Part shown: piece by piece, positions 24,753 to 33,001 of the stretch
Layout of the letters: every line of letters starts with the position of its first letter
How positions within the stretch are numbered: the stretch's first letter is position 1
Source: JASHPR01 sp963795055
GTDB lineage: Bacteria > Actinomycetota > Actinomycetes > Streptosporangiales > Streptosporangiaceae
Assembly: GCA_963795055.1 (NCBI GenBank)
Contig: CAWCGJ010000004.1
Location: 39,923-103,922, forward strand
Direction of reading: 5' to 3'
Length of the DNA: 64,000 bases
Program-made: the position numbers and the translations under genes
The notes under the pieces: model-generated
What the model saw: only the letters and a program-made list of their open reading frames with translations
Database searches by the model: none
What the model was told of the DNA's origin: nothing

Positions 24753-26618
24753 CTAGCCGGCGCCGCTGGGCAGGCAGAAGTAAATGTGCAGCTTCGCCGT
24801 GGTGCGCCCGAGGCTTCGGCAATGCCCGGCGATCCACCTCAGCCGGGGGTCGGCGTTGTTGTAGGCCAGCACCAGGTGGAATTGCCCGGTATCGATGTCG
24901 GCCTGCAGCTGCGCCAGGGTCGGTGAGGGGCTCGTGCCGGTGAACCCGCCGATCGGTAGCGCTTCCAGCCCGCTGTCGTCGATGAATACCGAGGCCAGCG
25001 CCGAGGTCTGAGCCGCGAGCAGGTAGGGCGCGCCGAACTGGGCGCTGCGCAGGCGCGGAATCGTGAGCGCGACCTGCGCCGGTGTCCGCACGAACAGCGC
25101 GTCGATCGCGTTCGCCTCGCGGGCGGACTCGAACGGCGTGTCGAAGGCACCCTGGTGGCGCAGCACGACGTCGGCCGAGGCCACTGCGGGCGCTGCGGAC
25201 ATGGCGGCGAGCCCGGCCGCGAGGGCCGCCGCCAGCAGGGCGGTGCTTCGGACCGCCACAGAAGCCAGCGCCGTGGCCAGCGCGGCGGCGCCCACGGCGA
25301 TGACGGCGGGAACCAGCCAGCCAGGGGCCTGACCGCCGGCCGAGGCTACCAGCCAGGCGGCGTAGCCCGTCGTCCCGGCGACGATGACGGCCAGGCCGAC
25401 CCGCCGCCCGGCCGCGGGCTGGCCCGCTGGCCAGAACGCGGCGGCTCCGGCGCCGAGTATGGCCGCCACCGCCGGGGTGAGCGCCGCCGTGTAGTAAGGG
25501 TTGATGGTCGTGGTCAGGGAGAACGTCGCGGCCAGCAGCACGAGCCAGGTGCCCCACAGGACAAAGCACGCCCGGAGCGGGTCGCCGCGGGGTCGGCCGC
25601 GCCGGCTCGCGATCCCCCACGCGGCGATGGCCAGCGCGGCCGGGATCAGCCAGCCGGTGTCGCGGCCCAGGTCGCCGCGCAGCAGCCGGTCCGGGGCGGC
25701 GGCCGGGCTCACCACCGCGGACGTGGCGCCCGCGGACTGCCCGGCCAGCAACTGCAGCGGGGTCTGGTCGCCGAAGCGGCCGAAACCGTTGTACACGAAC
25801 ACCTGCTGGTAGGCGGAGTCGTCCTGGCTGCCGTCGATATACGGCCGGTGCGAGGCCGGCCCGAGCGAGACCGCGGTCATCCACGACAGCGACACCAGGG
25901 CAGCCACCGCCCCGGCCACGGCCAGCTGGCGGACCCGCCGCCCCGCCGACCCCGGGGCGCTCACCAGGTAGGCCAGGCCGAACGCCGGGAGCACCAGCCA
26001 CGCCTCGATCATCTTGGCCTGGAAGGCGAGCCCGACCCAGACTCCGGCCAGGATCAGCCGGGGCTGGCTCCCGCTGGCGATCGCGGCCGACACCGCGTCG
26101 GCGGCCAGCACCAGCAGCAAGATCATGAGCGAGTCGGAGATGTTCCCCCGGTTCAGCGCCACCGTGGCCGGGCTCACCGCGACGACGGCGGCCGCGATCA
26201 GCCCGGCAACCGGGTCGGCCAGCCGCTGCACCGCCCGGTACAGCACGAGCACGGTGAGGACGCCCTCGGCCGCCTGGGGCACCACGATCACCCAGGTGTG
26301 GAAGCCGAAGGCCCGCACGGCGAGCGCCTGGATCCAGAAGGCTCCGGGCAGCTTGTCGAGGGTCACGGTCCCCGCCGGGTCGAAGGCGCCGTAGATGAAG
26401 TTGTGCCAGCTCATCGACATGCTGCGGACGGCCGCCGCGTAGTAGGGCTCGAGCGGGTCCTGGCCGAGGGCCCAGGCGTAGGACAGCCCGGCCAGCGCGG
26501 CGATCAGGACTAAGGCCGGACGCCGCAGCCAGGCGGGACACTGTGGCCCGGGCACGTCCTCGCGCACCGCGGGCGCCTGCGGTACCGCGACGGCGCTCAC
26601 GTCCGGCTCGCTGGTCAT
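24753..26618 (-). CDS. GT39 (PMT/ArnT-type) membrane glycosyltransferase
   Basis: 621 residues with about 12 membrane helices. The first extracytoplasmic loop has EPYYAAAVRSMSMSWHNFIYGAFDPAGT and LDKLPGAFW, the acidic-aromatic signature of the family. A C-terminal soluble part (PSPTLAQLQADIDTGQFHLVLAYNN) matches the domain found in actinobacterial relatives. Family members transfer a sugar from a polyprenyl-phosphate donor to lipid or protein outside the membrane. The start overlaps the MarR stop by one base (TGATG), giving a MarR-GT39 operon. Donor and acceptor unknown. Confidence 0.88.
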   Translation of the reverse strand: MTSEPDVSAVAVPQAPAVREDVPGPQCPAWLRRPALVLIAALAGLSYAWALGQDPLEPYYAAAVRSMSMSWHNFIYGAFDPAGTVTLDKLPGAFWIQALAVRAFGFHTWVIVVPQAAEGVLTVLVLYRAVQRLADPVAGLIAAAVVAVSPATVALNRGNISDSLMILLLVLAADAVSAAIASGSQPRLILAGVWVGLAFQAKMIEAWLVLPAFGLAYLVSAPGSAGRRVRQLAVAGAVAALVSLSWMTAVSLGPASHRPYIDGSQDDSAYQQVFVYNGFGRFGDQTPLQLLAGQSAGATSAVVSPAAAPDRLLRGDLGRDTGWLIPAALAIAAWGIASRRGRPRGDPLRACFVLWGTWLVLLAATFSLTTTINPYYTAALTPAVAAILGAGAAAFWPAGQPAAGRRVGLAVIVAGTTGYAAWLVASAGGQAPGWLVPAVIAVGAAALATALASVAVRSTALLAAALAAGLAAMSAAPAVASADVVLRHQGAFDTPFESAREANAIDALFVRTPAQVALTIPRLRSAQFGAPYLLAAQTSALASVFIDDSGLEALPIGGFTGTSPSPTLAQLQADIDTGQFHLVLAYNNADPRLRWIAGHCRSLGRTTAKLHIYFCLPSGAG

Positions 26619-27079
26619 CAGCCTGGTCCCTCCGCGTCGTTTCCGGCTTCGATCAGCGCCGCGAGCGTCGCCCGGGTGTGCGCCACGTACTCCGGCCCGA
26701 CCCGCCGGACCAGGTCGGCGTCCACCTGCGCGACCGCCGCCCGGATCTCCTCGGCCGCGGCGTGCCCGCGCCCGGTGAGCGTGATGGTCAGCCTGCGGCG
26801 GTCGTCCGGGTCGGGAGCACGGTCCAGGTAACCCCGGGTGACCAGGGTGTCGATGAGCTGCCCGGCGGCCTGCTTGGACACGCCGAGCCCCTGGATGATC
26901 TGGCTGAGCGGCGCCCCGGTGCGGGCGATGGCGGCCAGCACGTAGCTGCCGTTGCGCGGCACGTCGTCAAATCCCGCGTAGGCCAGCGCGCCACGAACGG
27001 CCGATCCGTAGGCCCTCCGGGCCGCCCGCAGCAACGCCGGGAACGCCGCCTCGTCGAACCAGTCGCGTTCCTCGGCCAC
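26618..27079 (-). CDS. MarR family transcriptional regulator
   Basis: 153 residues. The winged helix spans about residues 45-105, with LSQIIQGLGVSKQAAGQLIDTLVTRGYL and DPDDRRRLTITLTGRG, which carries the conserved DxRxR wing motif. It starts at GTG 27079, so close to the predicted -10 box that the mRNA may be leaderless. It probably represses itself and the GT39 gene from the ATTGACA/TGTCAAT repeat upstream. Confidence 0.92.
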   Translation of the reverse strand: MAEERDWFDEAAFPALLRAARRAYGSAVRGALAYAGFDDVPRNGSYVLAAIARTGAPLSQIIQGLGVSKQAAGQLIDTLVTRGYLDRAPDPDDRRRLTITLTGRGHAAAEEIRAAVAQVDADLVRRVGPEYVAHTRATLAALIEAGNDAEGPG

Positions 27080-27085
27080 GGGCCC

Positions 27086-27115
27086 ACGTTATTGACAACG
27101 ATCAGGACTGTCAAT
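27086..27115 (-). promoter_or_regulatory. Promoter and operator of the MarR-GT39 operon
   Basis: On the minus strand TTGACA (27109-27114) and TAACGT (27086-27091) are 17 bp apart. An inverted repeat ATTGACA-N11-TGTCAAT (27091-27115) covers the spacer and -35 box. Transcription would begin at about 27079-27080, the GTG codon. Confidence 0.65.
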
Positions 27116-27205
27116 CTTATTTACGACCGTGCGAGCGGGCGCCGGGCCGGCGCCGCAGGTGGCTCCCGCGGGAGCGCCGTCCCGGCGTCGCGGCATGATG
27201 AACGG

Positions 27206-28015
27206 ATGCCCGACGCCTACCTGCATGGTCATCACGACAGCGTGCTCCGCTCGCACCGGTGGCGGACCGCGGAAAACTCGGCCGGGTACCTGCTGGCGCG
27301 GTTGCCGGCCGCGGCGCGCGTGCTCGACGTCGGCTGCGGCCCGGGCACGATCACCGTGGATCTCGCGGCCAGGGTGCCCCAGGGCCAGGTAACCGGGATC
27401 GACCAGGCCGCAGGCGTGCTGGCCGGCGCCCGGGAGGAAGCGGACCGCCGGGGCCAGCGCAACGTCGGCTTCGCGGTCGGCAACGTGTACCACCTGGCCT
27501 TCGACGACGGCGCATTCGACGTGATACACGCCCACCAGGTGCTGCAGCACCTGTCCGACCCGGTCGGCGCGCTGGCCGAGATGCGGCGGGTCTGCCGCGC
27601 CGGGGGGCTGATCGCCGCGCGCGACGGCGACTACGGCGGGATGTTCTGGTTCCCCGAAGACCCGGAGCTGGAGGAGTGGCGGGTCCTGTACCAGCGGGTG
27701 GCGCGGGCGCTGGGCGGCGAGCCGGATGCCGGCCGGCGCCTGCGGTCCTGGGCCCGGGCGGCCGGCTTCGCCGAGGTCGAGGCTTCGGCGGGTTCATGGT
27801 GCTATACGACGCCCGGCGACCGGACCTGGTGGGGCACGCTGTGGGCCGAACGGCTGACCGAGTCGCCGTTCGGGGACCGGGCCGTCGAGCGGGGCCTGGC
27901 CACCCGCCGGGACCTGGAGCGCCTGGCCGGCGCGTGGCGGCGCTGGGCCGCCAGCGACGACGGGTGGTTCCTCGTCCCGCACGGCGAGATCCTGTACCAG
28001 GTCCCCGACTCCTGA
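27206..28015 (+). CDS. Class I SAM-dependent methyltransferase
   Basis: 269 residues. Motif I is VLDVGCGPGTITVDLA (about residue 40), GIDQAAGVL is motif II, FDVIHAHQVLQHLSDP motif IV and LAEMRRVCRAGGLIAARD motif V. UbiE/Methyltransf_11 type. The ATG at 27206 is chosen as the first start before HHDSVLRSHRWRTAENSA, a common lead-in of this subgroup. It diverges from MarR, with about 126 bp between. Substrate unknown. Confidence 0.88.
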   Translation: MPDAYLHGHHDSVLRSHRWRTAENSAGYLLARLPAAARVLDVGCGPGTITVDLAARVPQGQVTGIDQAAGVLAGAREEADRRGQRNVGFAVGNVYHLAFDDGAFDVIHAHQVLQHLSDPVGALAEMRRVCRAGGLIAARDGDYGGMFWFPEDPELEEWRVLYQRVARALGGEPDAGRRLRSWARAAGFAEVEASAGSWCYTTPGDRTWWGTLWAERLTESPFGDRAVERGLATRRDLERLAGAWRRWAASDDGWFLVPHGEILYQVPDS

Positions 28016-28148
28016 TCACCTGGTTCCCATTGTCGCGGTGGGTGGGCGGTCTCGGTCCTCGGGTAAGAGCCCCGGGGTGAGGCGGCGGAATGACCGTACC
28101 GCCCGGTGTATCCCGCATCGTTCGCCGATGCCCGGGTAGCCTGAGCCG

Positions 28149-29591
28149 ATGGCGACGACCACGCCGACCGCGCGGGGCGACGTTCCTGCGCGCCCGGCCG
28201 TCAGCCCCGGCTCCAAGCGCGCCGCGAAGGTCGCCGACCGCATCGTGGGGGACGTCATGGCGCTGGGCTGGCCGGTCGGCGAGCTACTCGGCTCCGAGGC
28301 CGAGCTGCTGGGGCGCTACCGGGTCAGCCGGGCGGTGTTCCGCGAGGCCGTCCGCCTGGTCGAGCACAAGCAGGTCGCGCGGACCCGGCGCGGCCCGGGC
28401 GGCGGGCTGGTCATCACCGAACCGACCGTGGACGCCGTCATCGATGCCGTGGTGTTGTACCTGTACCGGGTGGAGGCCAGGCTCGACGAGCTGTTCGAGG
28501 CCCGCGTCGCGGTCGAGGAGATCGCCAGCGAGCTCGCGCCCGCCCGGCTCGGCGAGCAGGACCTGACCCGGCTGCGCGCCTTCGCCGAGGCGCCGGACGC
28601 GGCCCTGACCCCGGACCCGCGTGCCCTGCACGCGCTGCTGGCCTCGGTCAGCCGGAACCCGGCCCTGGAGCTGTTCGTCGACGTGCTCAACCGGGTGGCC
28701 ATGCTGTACTCGGCCGGCTGGCAGAGCTTCGGGCCTGCGGTCGCCGCCGACGCCGCCTACGCGCACGCGCGCATCGCCGAGGCGGTGATCGCGGGGGAGC
28801 CGGGGCTGGCCCGGCGCCGGATGCGTAAGCACCTCGAGGCGGAGGCCGACTACCTGCGGCAGCGGCGCTCCACCCGGCAGTTGCTGCCCGACAGCGTGGT
28901 CGCGGGAAGCGAGCCGAGCAACGGGAAGCGGGCCGAGGCGGTCGCCCGCCGCATCACCCAGGTGGTGGTCGGCGACGGGATGCAGCCGGGCCAGCTGGTC
29001 GGCACCGAGCGGGAGCTGATCGAGCGGGAGGGCGTCAGCCGCGCCGTGCTCCGGGAGGCGGTCCGCCTGCTCGAGCACCACCAGATCGCCCGGATGCGCC
29101 GCGGGCCCGGCGGCGGCCTGTTCGTGTTCGAGCCGAGCGCGAGCGCGGTCACCGAGATCGTGGCGATCTACCTGGCGCGGCGCGGGATGCGCCTGGCCGA
29201 CCTGGCGGAGCTGCGGACCGGCGTTGAGGTGGCGATCGCCGGCCTGGCCGCATCCCGCATCGATCGCGACGGGGCGGCGCGCCTGCACGAGGCGCTGGAG
29301 CGCGAGGCGGCCAGCCCCGACGACGACCGGGCCGACGTCGTGCACGACGTCCACGTGGCCGTGGCCGGCGCGGCGCACAGCCGGGTGCTGGAGCTGATCG
29401 CGCTGGTGCTCATCAGGCTCAGTCGGCTGTACGAGATCGAGCGCCTCGCGCCGCAGGGCAGCCAGAACGTGCGCGCCGAGGTGCTGCGCGCCCACGAGGC
29501 CATCACGGCGGCCGTTGAATCAGGCGACCAGGAGCTCGCCCGGCACCGGATGCGGCGTCACCTGGATGCCCTCGCCGCCGTGATGCGGTAG
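28149..29591 (+). CDS. Tandem-duplicated GntR/FadR-type regulator
   Basis: 480 residues made of two homologous halves, about 20-235 and 255-478. Each half has a GntR winged helix (VSRAVFREAVRLVEHKQVARTRRGPGGGLVI; VSRAVLREAVRLLEHHQIARMRRGPGGGLFV) followed by an FCD all-helical ligand domain ending in an R-x-R-M-R-x-H-L motif. Two DNA-binding domains in one chain would mimic a dimer. The FCD His positions appear retained in both halves. No operon partner on its own strand; the acyl-CoA dehydrogenase operon converges on it, so fatty-acyl regulation is possible. Confidence 0.9.
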   Translation: MATTTPTARGDVPARPAVSPGSKRAAKVADRIVGDVMALGWPVGELLGSEAELLGRYRVSRAVFREAVRLVEHKQVARTRRGPGGGLVITEPTVDAVIDAVVLYLYRVEARLDELFEARVAVEEIASELAPARLGEQDLTRLRAFAEAPDAALTPDPRALHALLASVSRNPALELFVDVLNRVAMLYSAGWQSFGPAVAADAAYAHARIAEAVIAGEPGLARRRMRKHLEAEADYLRQRRSTRQLLPDSVVAGSEPSNGKRAEAVARRITQVVVGDGMQPGQLVGTERELIEREGVSRAVLREAVRLLEHHQIARMRRGPGGGLFVFEPSASAVTEIVAIYLARRGMRLADLAELRTGVEVAIAGLAASRIDRDGAARLHEALEREAASPDDDRADVVHDVHVAVAGAAHSRVLELIALVLIRLSRLYEIERLAPQGSQNVRAEVLRAHEAITAAVESGDQELARHRMRRHLDALAAVMR

Positions 29592-29625
29592 ACGGCACGG
29601 CCCGCCCCGGCGCCGACGCCGGCCA

Positions 29626-30588
29626 TCACGCGGTCAGCTCATCCCAGAACGCTGCCTCGCCGCCGGCCGCCGCCAGCTCGCCGAGCAGTACCGACCAGTC
29701 ATGCTCGGTGGTCTCGGCGTCGCGCCAGGCCCAGAGCCGCTTCGTGAACAGGTGCAGCCGGTATTCCGAGGTGACCCCGATCGCACCGTGCAGCTGGTGG
29801 GCGAGGCGCGCGGTCTGCGTCGCGGCCCGCCCGGCGATGATCCTGGCCGCCGCGACCGCGGCGAGCGTGCCGCCACCGGCCCGGGCCAGGACGGCGTCGC
29901 ACTGGATCACGGAGGTTTTGATGATCGCGAGATTGGCCGCCACCGCCGGGATGCGCACGAGCGGCTGGCCGAATTGCTCGCGGGTGCTCACGTAGGCCCG
30001 GGTCAGCTCGTAGGCTCCCTCGACGGCGCCGGCCAGCGCGGCGGCCCGGAGCAGGCCGAGCCGGGCCCGCGCGTCCTCGGCGGACGGCGCCGAGCCGAGC
30101 GGGGTCAGGGCCGCGGCGGGCAGCCGGACGTCGTCGCAGGGCTCGCCCGCGACGTTGGTGCCCGGCTCGACCGTGACCCCGGGGGCGCTGGTCTCGGCGA
30201 GCCAGGCGGCGCCGTGGCGGTAGAGCACAAGCTGGCCGGCGTGCCGGGCCCAGCCGACGGGCCCCCCGGCCGTGATCGTCCGCAGCCCTGGCCCGGCCTC
30301 GCCGCGGGAGGCGGCCACGGCCCAGTTCGCCACCGCGCACTCGATCAACGGGGTGCTGATGGCGTGCCGGCCCAGGGCCCGCGCCAGCACGGCCAGGTCG
30401 CTCAGTGACCCCCCGGAACCCCCGCGGGCCTCGTCGATCCCGACCAGCGGCAGGCCGAGCTCGACCAGGACGGGCCAGCACGAGGGAAGCTCGCCCGCCG
30501 GCGGCTCGGTGTGGGCGGCGGCGATGTCGGCGATGAGCTCGCGAAGTTCGTCGCCGGCGCCAGGCGGGCTGTCGCCGGCGGCGCTCAC
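29626..30588 (-). CDS. Acyl-CoA dehydrogenase family protein (short)
   Basis: 320 residues. The C-terminal domain is clear: YVSTREQFGQPLVRIPAVAANLA and QLHGAIGVTSEYRLHLFTKRL. The N-terminal domain (LGLPLVGIDEARGGSGGSLSDLAVLARALG) is shortened and the FAD-loop sequences of the middle domain are weak. Such short FadEs usually pair with a full-length partner as an alpha2beta2 enzyme. The start overlaps the neighbouring acyl-CoA dehydrogenase stop (ATGA), supporting a heteromeric complex as described for steroid-degrading FadE pairs. Confidence 0.88.
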   Translation of the reverse strand: MSAAGDSPPGAGDELRELIADIAAAHTEPPAGELPSCWPVLVELGLPLVGIDEARGGSGGSLSDLAVLARALGRHAISTPLIECAVANWAVAASRGEAGPGLRTITAGGPVGWARHAGQLVLYRHGAAWLAETSAPGVTVEPGTNVAGEPCDDVRLPAAALTPLGSAPSAEDARARLGLLRAAALAGAVEGAYELTRAYVSTREQFGQPLVRIPAVAANLAIIKTSVIQCDAVLARAGGGTLAAVAAARIIAGRAATQTARLAHQLHGAIGVTSEYRLHLFTKRLWAWRDAETTEHDWSVLLGELAAAGGEAAFWDELTA

Positions 30589-31697
30589 CGGGCGGCCTCC
30601 TGCCTGGCCATCAGGGAGAGCATCACCTCCGCGGCGCCGCCGCGGAGGGAGAAGCCGGGGGAGGCGAGCAGGGTCTCGCGGAAGGCCGGGCTGCCCCGGC
30701 CCGCGCCGAAGGCCCTCCGAGCCACCTCGATGACGTCGACCTCGAACGCGTTGCCGAGGTACTTCAGCGTGGCCGCCTCGGTGACCGGTGCCTCGCCCGC
30801 GTCCAGGCGCGTCGCCACCTGCCAGGCAATCCGGCGCAACGTGGCCAGCCGCGCGGTCAGCTCGCCGAGCTCGGCCCGGACGTCCAAGCCGCCGCCTTTC
30901 GCCTCGGCCAGCAGGTCGGTCAGCAGGGCGTAGCTCGACAGGAACCGCTCCGGCCCCCCGCGCTCGAAGGACAGCTGCTCGACGACCTGCCGCCAGCCCT
31001 GGCCCACCCGCCCGAGAACCCGGTACTCCGGCACGAACACGTCGTCGAAGACGACCTCGTTGAAGTGATGCTCGCCGGTGAGGTCCACGATCGGCGAGAC
31101 CGAGATCCCCGGCGAGCCCATGTCGACGATGAATTCGGTCAGGCCGTGGTGCCGGTCGGCTGCCCGCTCGGTCCGCGCGAGCAGGTAGGCGTGCGTGGCG
31201 CGGTGGGCGGCGCTGGTCCAGATCTTGCGGCCGCGCACCTGCCAGCCCCCGGCCTGCCGGGCGGCGAACGTGCGTACCGACGCGAGGTCCGAGCCGGCTT
31301 CCGGCTCGGACATGCCCAGGCAGAACACGAAGTCCGCCGAGATGATCCCGGGCAGGATCTCCGCCTGCAGCCGCGGGCTGCCGTGCCGCAGGACCGACGG
31401 CCCGATCTGGCGGTCGCCGATCCAGTGCGCGGCCACGGGCGCTCCCGCGCGCAGCAGTTCCTCGGTGACCGCCAGGCGCGCGACGTTCGGCCGCCCGCCC
31501 CCGCCGCAGGAGACCGGCCAGGTAAGCCCGATCAGCCCGAGCGACGCCAGCTCGCGGCTGAAGTCGAGGTCGAATCCGCGCAGCCAGCTGTCGTTGCGCG
31601 GGACATACCGCCCCTCCGCGCGCCAGCGGCCGGTCAGCTCCCGCACCTGCTGGCGCAGCGCCGCGATGTCCCGGGGCGGCGAAGCGGCGGGCTTCAT
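30585..31697 (-). CDS. Acyl-CoA dehydrogenase
   Basis: 370 residues. FCLGMSEPEAGSDLASVRTFA and GRKIWTSAAHRATHAYLLART are the FAD/substrate loop signatures. HHFNEVVFDDVFVPEYRVLG is the conserved middle-domain sequence, and the C-terminus carries SLRGGAAEVMLSLMA. It oxidises an acyl-CoA to the alpha,beta-enoyl-CoA using FAD. It is the promoter-proximal gene of a two-FadE operon, with an ATGA overlap into the short partner. An inverted repeat with TTAACC half-sites lies just upstream. Chain specificity unknown. Confidence 0.9.
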   Translation of the reverse strand: MKPAASPPRDIAALRQQVRELTGRWRAEGRYVPRNDSWLRGFDLDFSRELASLGLIGLTWPVSCGGGGRPNVARLAVTEELLRAGAPVAAHWIGDRQIGPSVLRHGSPRLQAEILPGIISADFVFCLGMSEPEAGSDLASVRTFAARQAGGWQVRGRKIWTSAAHRATHAYLLARTERAADRHHGLTEFIVDMGSPGISVSPIVDLTGEHHFNEVVFDDVFVPEYRVLGRVGQGWRQVVEQLSFERGGPERFLSSYALLTDLLAEAKGGGLDVRAELGELTARLATLRRIAWQVATRLDAGEAPVTEAATLKYLGNAFEVDVIEVARRAFGAGRGSPAFRETLLASPGFSLRGGAAEVMLSLMARQEAAR

Positions 31698-31714
31698 ACG
31701 AAGAGTTATATCAA

Positions 31715-31731
31715 TTAACCTTCACGGTTAA
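31715..31731. promoter_or_regulatory. TTAACC/GGTTAA inverted repeat upstream of FadE operon
   Basis: TTAACC-N5-GGTTAA lies 17 bases upstream of the acyl-CoA dehydrogenase ATG (31697), in an AT-rich patch (AGTTATATCAATTAACC). It is a likely TetR- or GntR-type operator. Confidence 0.5.
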
Positions 31732-31757
31732 GAAGGTGCTGATCAGCGGCCCAGGCG

Positions 31758-31913
31758 CGGGTCCACGACGAAGGGGGCAGCGTGGGCTGCGACTTCCTCA
31801 TCGCGTCCGAGCGGGCCATCATCGCCGATACTCACGCCCGGGCCGGGCTCGGGCAGCGCCGGATCGAGGTCATGGCGCGCAACCGCGCGCAGATCGCAGG
31901 TGGTCAGAAATGA
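31758..31913 (+). pseudogene. Enoyl-CoA hydratase (crotonase) remnant with internal deletion
   Basis: The frame reads ...HDEGGSVGCDFLIASERAIIADTHARAG, the core crotonase strand/helix (CDFxIASExAxxADTHAR). It then jumps directly to RIEVMARNRAQIAGGQK, which looks like the end of such an enzyme. About 100 residues between are missing, as is the N-terminal half. It sits 28 bp before the LLM oxidoreductase, suggesting that a full hydratase once belonged to this catabolic locus. Confidence 0.7.
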
Positions 31914-31941
31914 TCACGGGGGAGCGAGCGGGAGGGACCAT

Positions 31942-32973
31942 ATGAAGATCGACACCGGGCTGTCGCCCGCGGCGCCCGTCGACACCAGGCAGGCCGCGGT
32001 CGCGGCGCAGCGGGCGGGCTACGCGGGCGTGTGGACCAGCGAGACCAAGCACGATCCGTTCCTCTCGCTCGGGCTGGCGGCCGTGGCCGCCGACACCATC
32101 GAGCTGGGCACCGCCATCGTGGTGGCGTTCGCGCGCAGCCCGATGTCCCTGGCCGCCCAGGCGAACGACCTGCAATTGCTCTCCCGCGGGCGGCTGCTGC
32201 TCGGCCTCGGCTCACAGATCAGGGCGCACATAACGCGACGCTTCAGCATGCCCTGGTCGCATCCGGCGCCGCGGATGCGCGAGTACATCCTGGCCCTGCG
32301 GGCCATCTGGAGCTGCTGGCACGACGGCACCAAGCTGGACTTCCGCGGCGACTTCTACACGCACACCCTGATGACGCCGTTCTTCAACCCGGGGCCGAAC
32401 CCGCACGGCGCGCCCAAGGTGCTGCTGGCCGGCGTGGGCGACCTCATGACGGCCGTGGCGGGCGAGGTGGCCGACGGGTTCTTGTGCCACGGCTTCACCA
32501 CCGAGCGGTACCTGCGTGAGGTGACCCTGCCCGCGCTCGCCCGCGGCCGTCCCGGCGGTGACCTGGCCGGGTACGAGATATCTGGCACGCCCTTCGTCGC
32601 CACCGGCCGCACCGAGCCCGAGCTCGAGGACGCCGTCCGCGGCGTCCGCGAGCAGATCGCCTTCTACGGCTCCACCCCGGCCTACCGCGGCGTGCTGGAG
32701 CTGCACGGCTGGGGCGAGCTCTCCGACGAGCTGCACCGGCTCTCGCTGCAGGGCCGGTGGAAGGACATGGGCACGGTCATCGACGACGACGTCCTGCGCG
32801 CGTTCGCGGTCGTGGCCGAGCCCGGGGCCGTGGCGGACGAGCTGCTGCGCCGGTACGGCGACGTGATGACCCGGATCACGCTCTACACGCCTTACGACCT
32901 CGACCCCGGGGTCACCGAGCAGATCGTCGGTGACCTGCGCGCGGCCGCGGGGCAGGAGAGGCGCCCGGCGTGA
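31942..32973 (+). CDS. Luciferase-like monooxygenase / F420-dependent oxidoreductase (TIGR03617-like)
   Basis: 343 residues with a TIM-barrel luciferase-like pattern: GYAGVWTSETKHDPFLSLGLAA, IELGTAIVVAFARSPM, LSRGRLLLGLGSQI and a substrate loop RMREYILALRAIW. The C-terminal half has VADGFLCHGFTTERYL. In actinobacteria many such proteins use cofactor F420. The ATG at 31942 follows GGGAGGGACC. It starts directly after the crotonase remnant and converges on the fused FadE gene. Substrate unknown. Confidence 0.85.
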   Translation: MKIDTGLSPAAPVDTRQAAVAAQRAGYAGVWTSETKHDPFLSLGLAAVAADTIELGTAIVVAFARSPMSLAAQANDLQLLSRGRLLLGLGSQIRAHITRRFSMPWSHPAPRMREYILALRAIWSCWHDGTKLDFRGDFYTHTLMTPFFNPGPNPHGAPKVLLAGVGDLMTAVAGEVADGFLCHGFTTERYLREVTLPALARGRPGGDLAGYEISGTPFVATGRTEPELEDAVRGVREQIAFYGSTPAYRGVLELHGWGELSDELHRLSLQGRWKDMGTVIDDDVLRAFAVVAEPGAVADELLRRYGDVMTRITLYTPYDLDPGVTEQIVGDLRAAAGQERRPA

Positions 32974-33001
32974 CCGTTGCGGGAAAGAACCGGGGTCCGG
33001 C

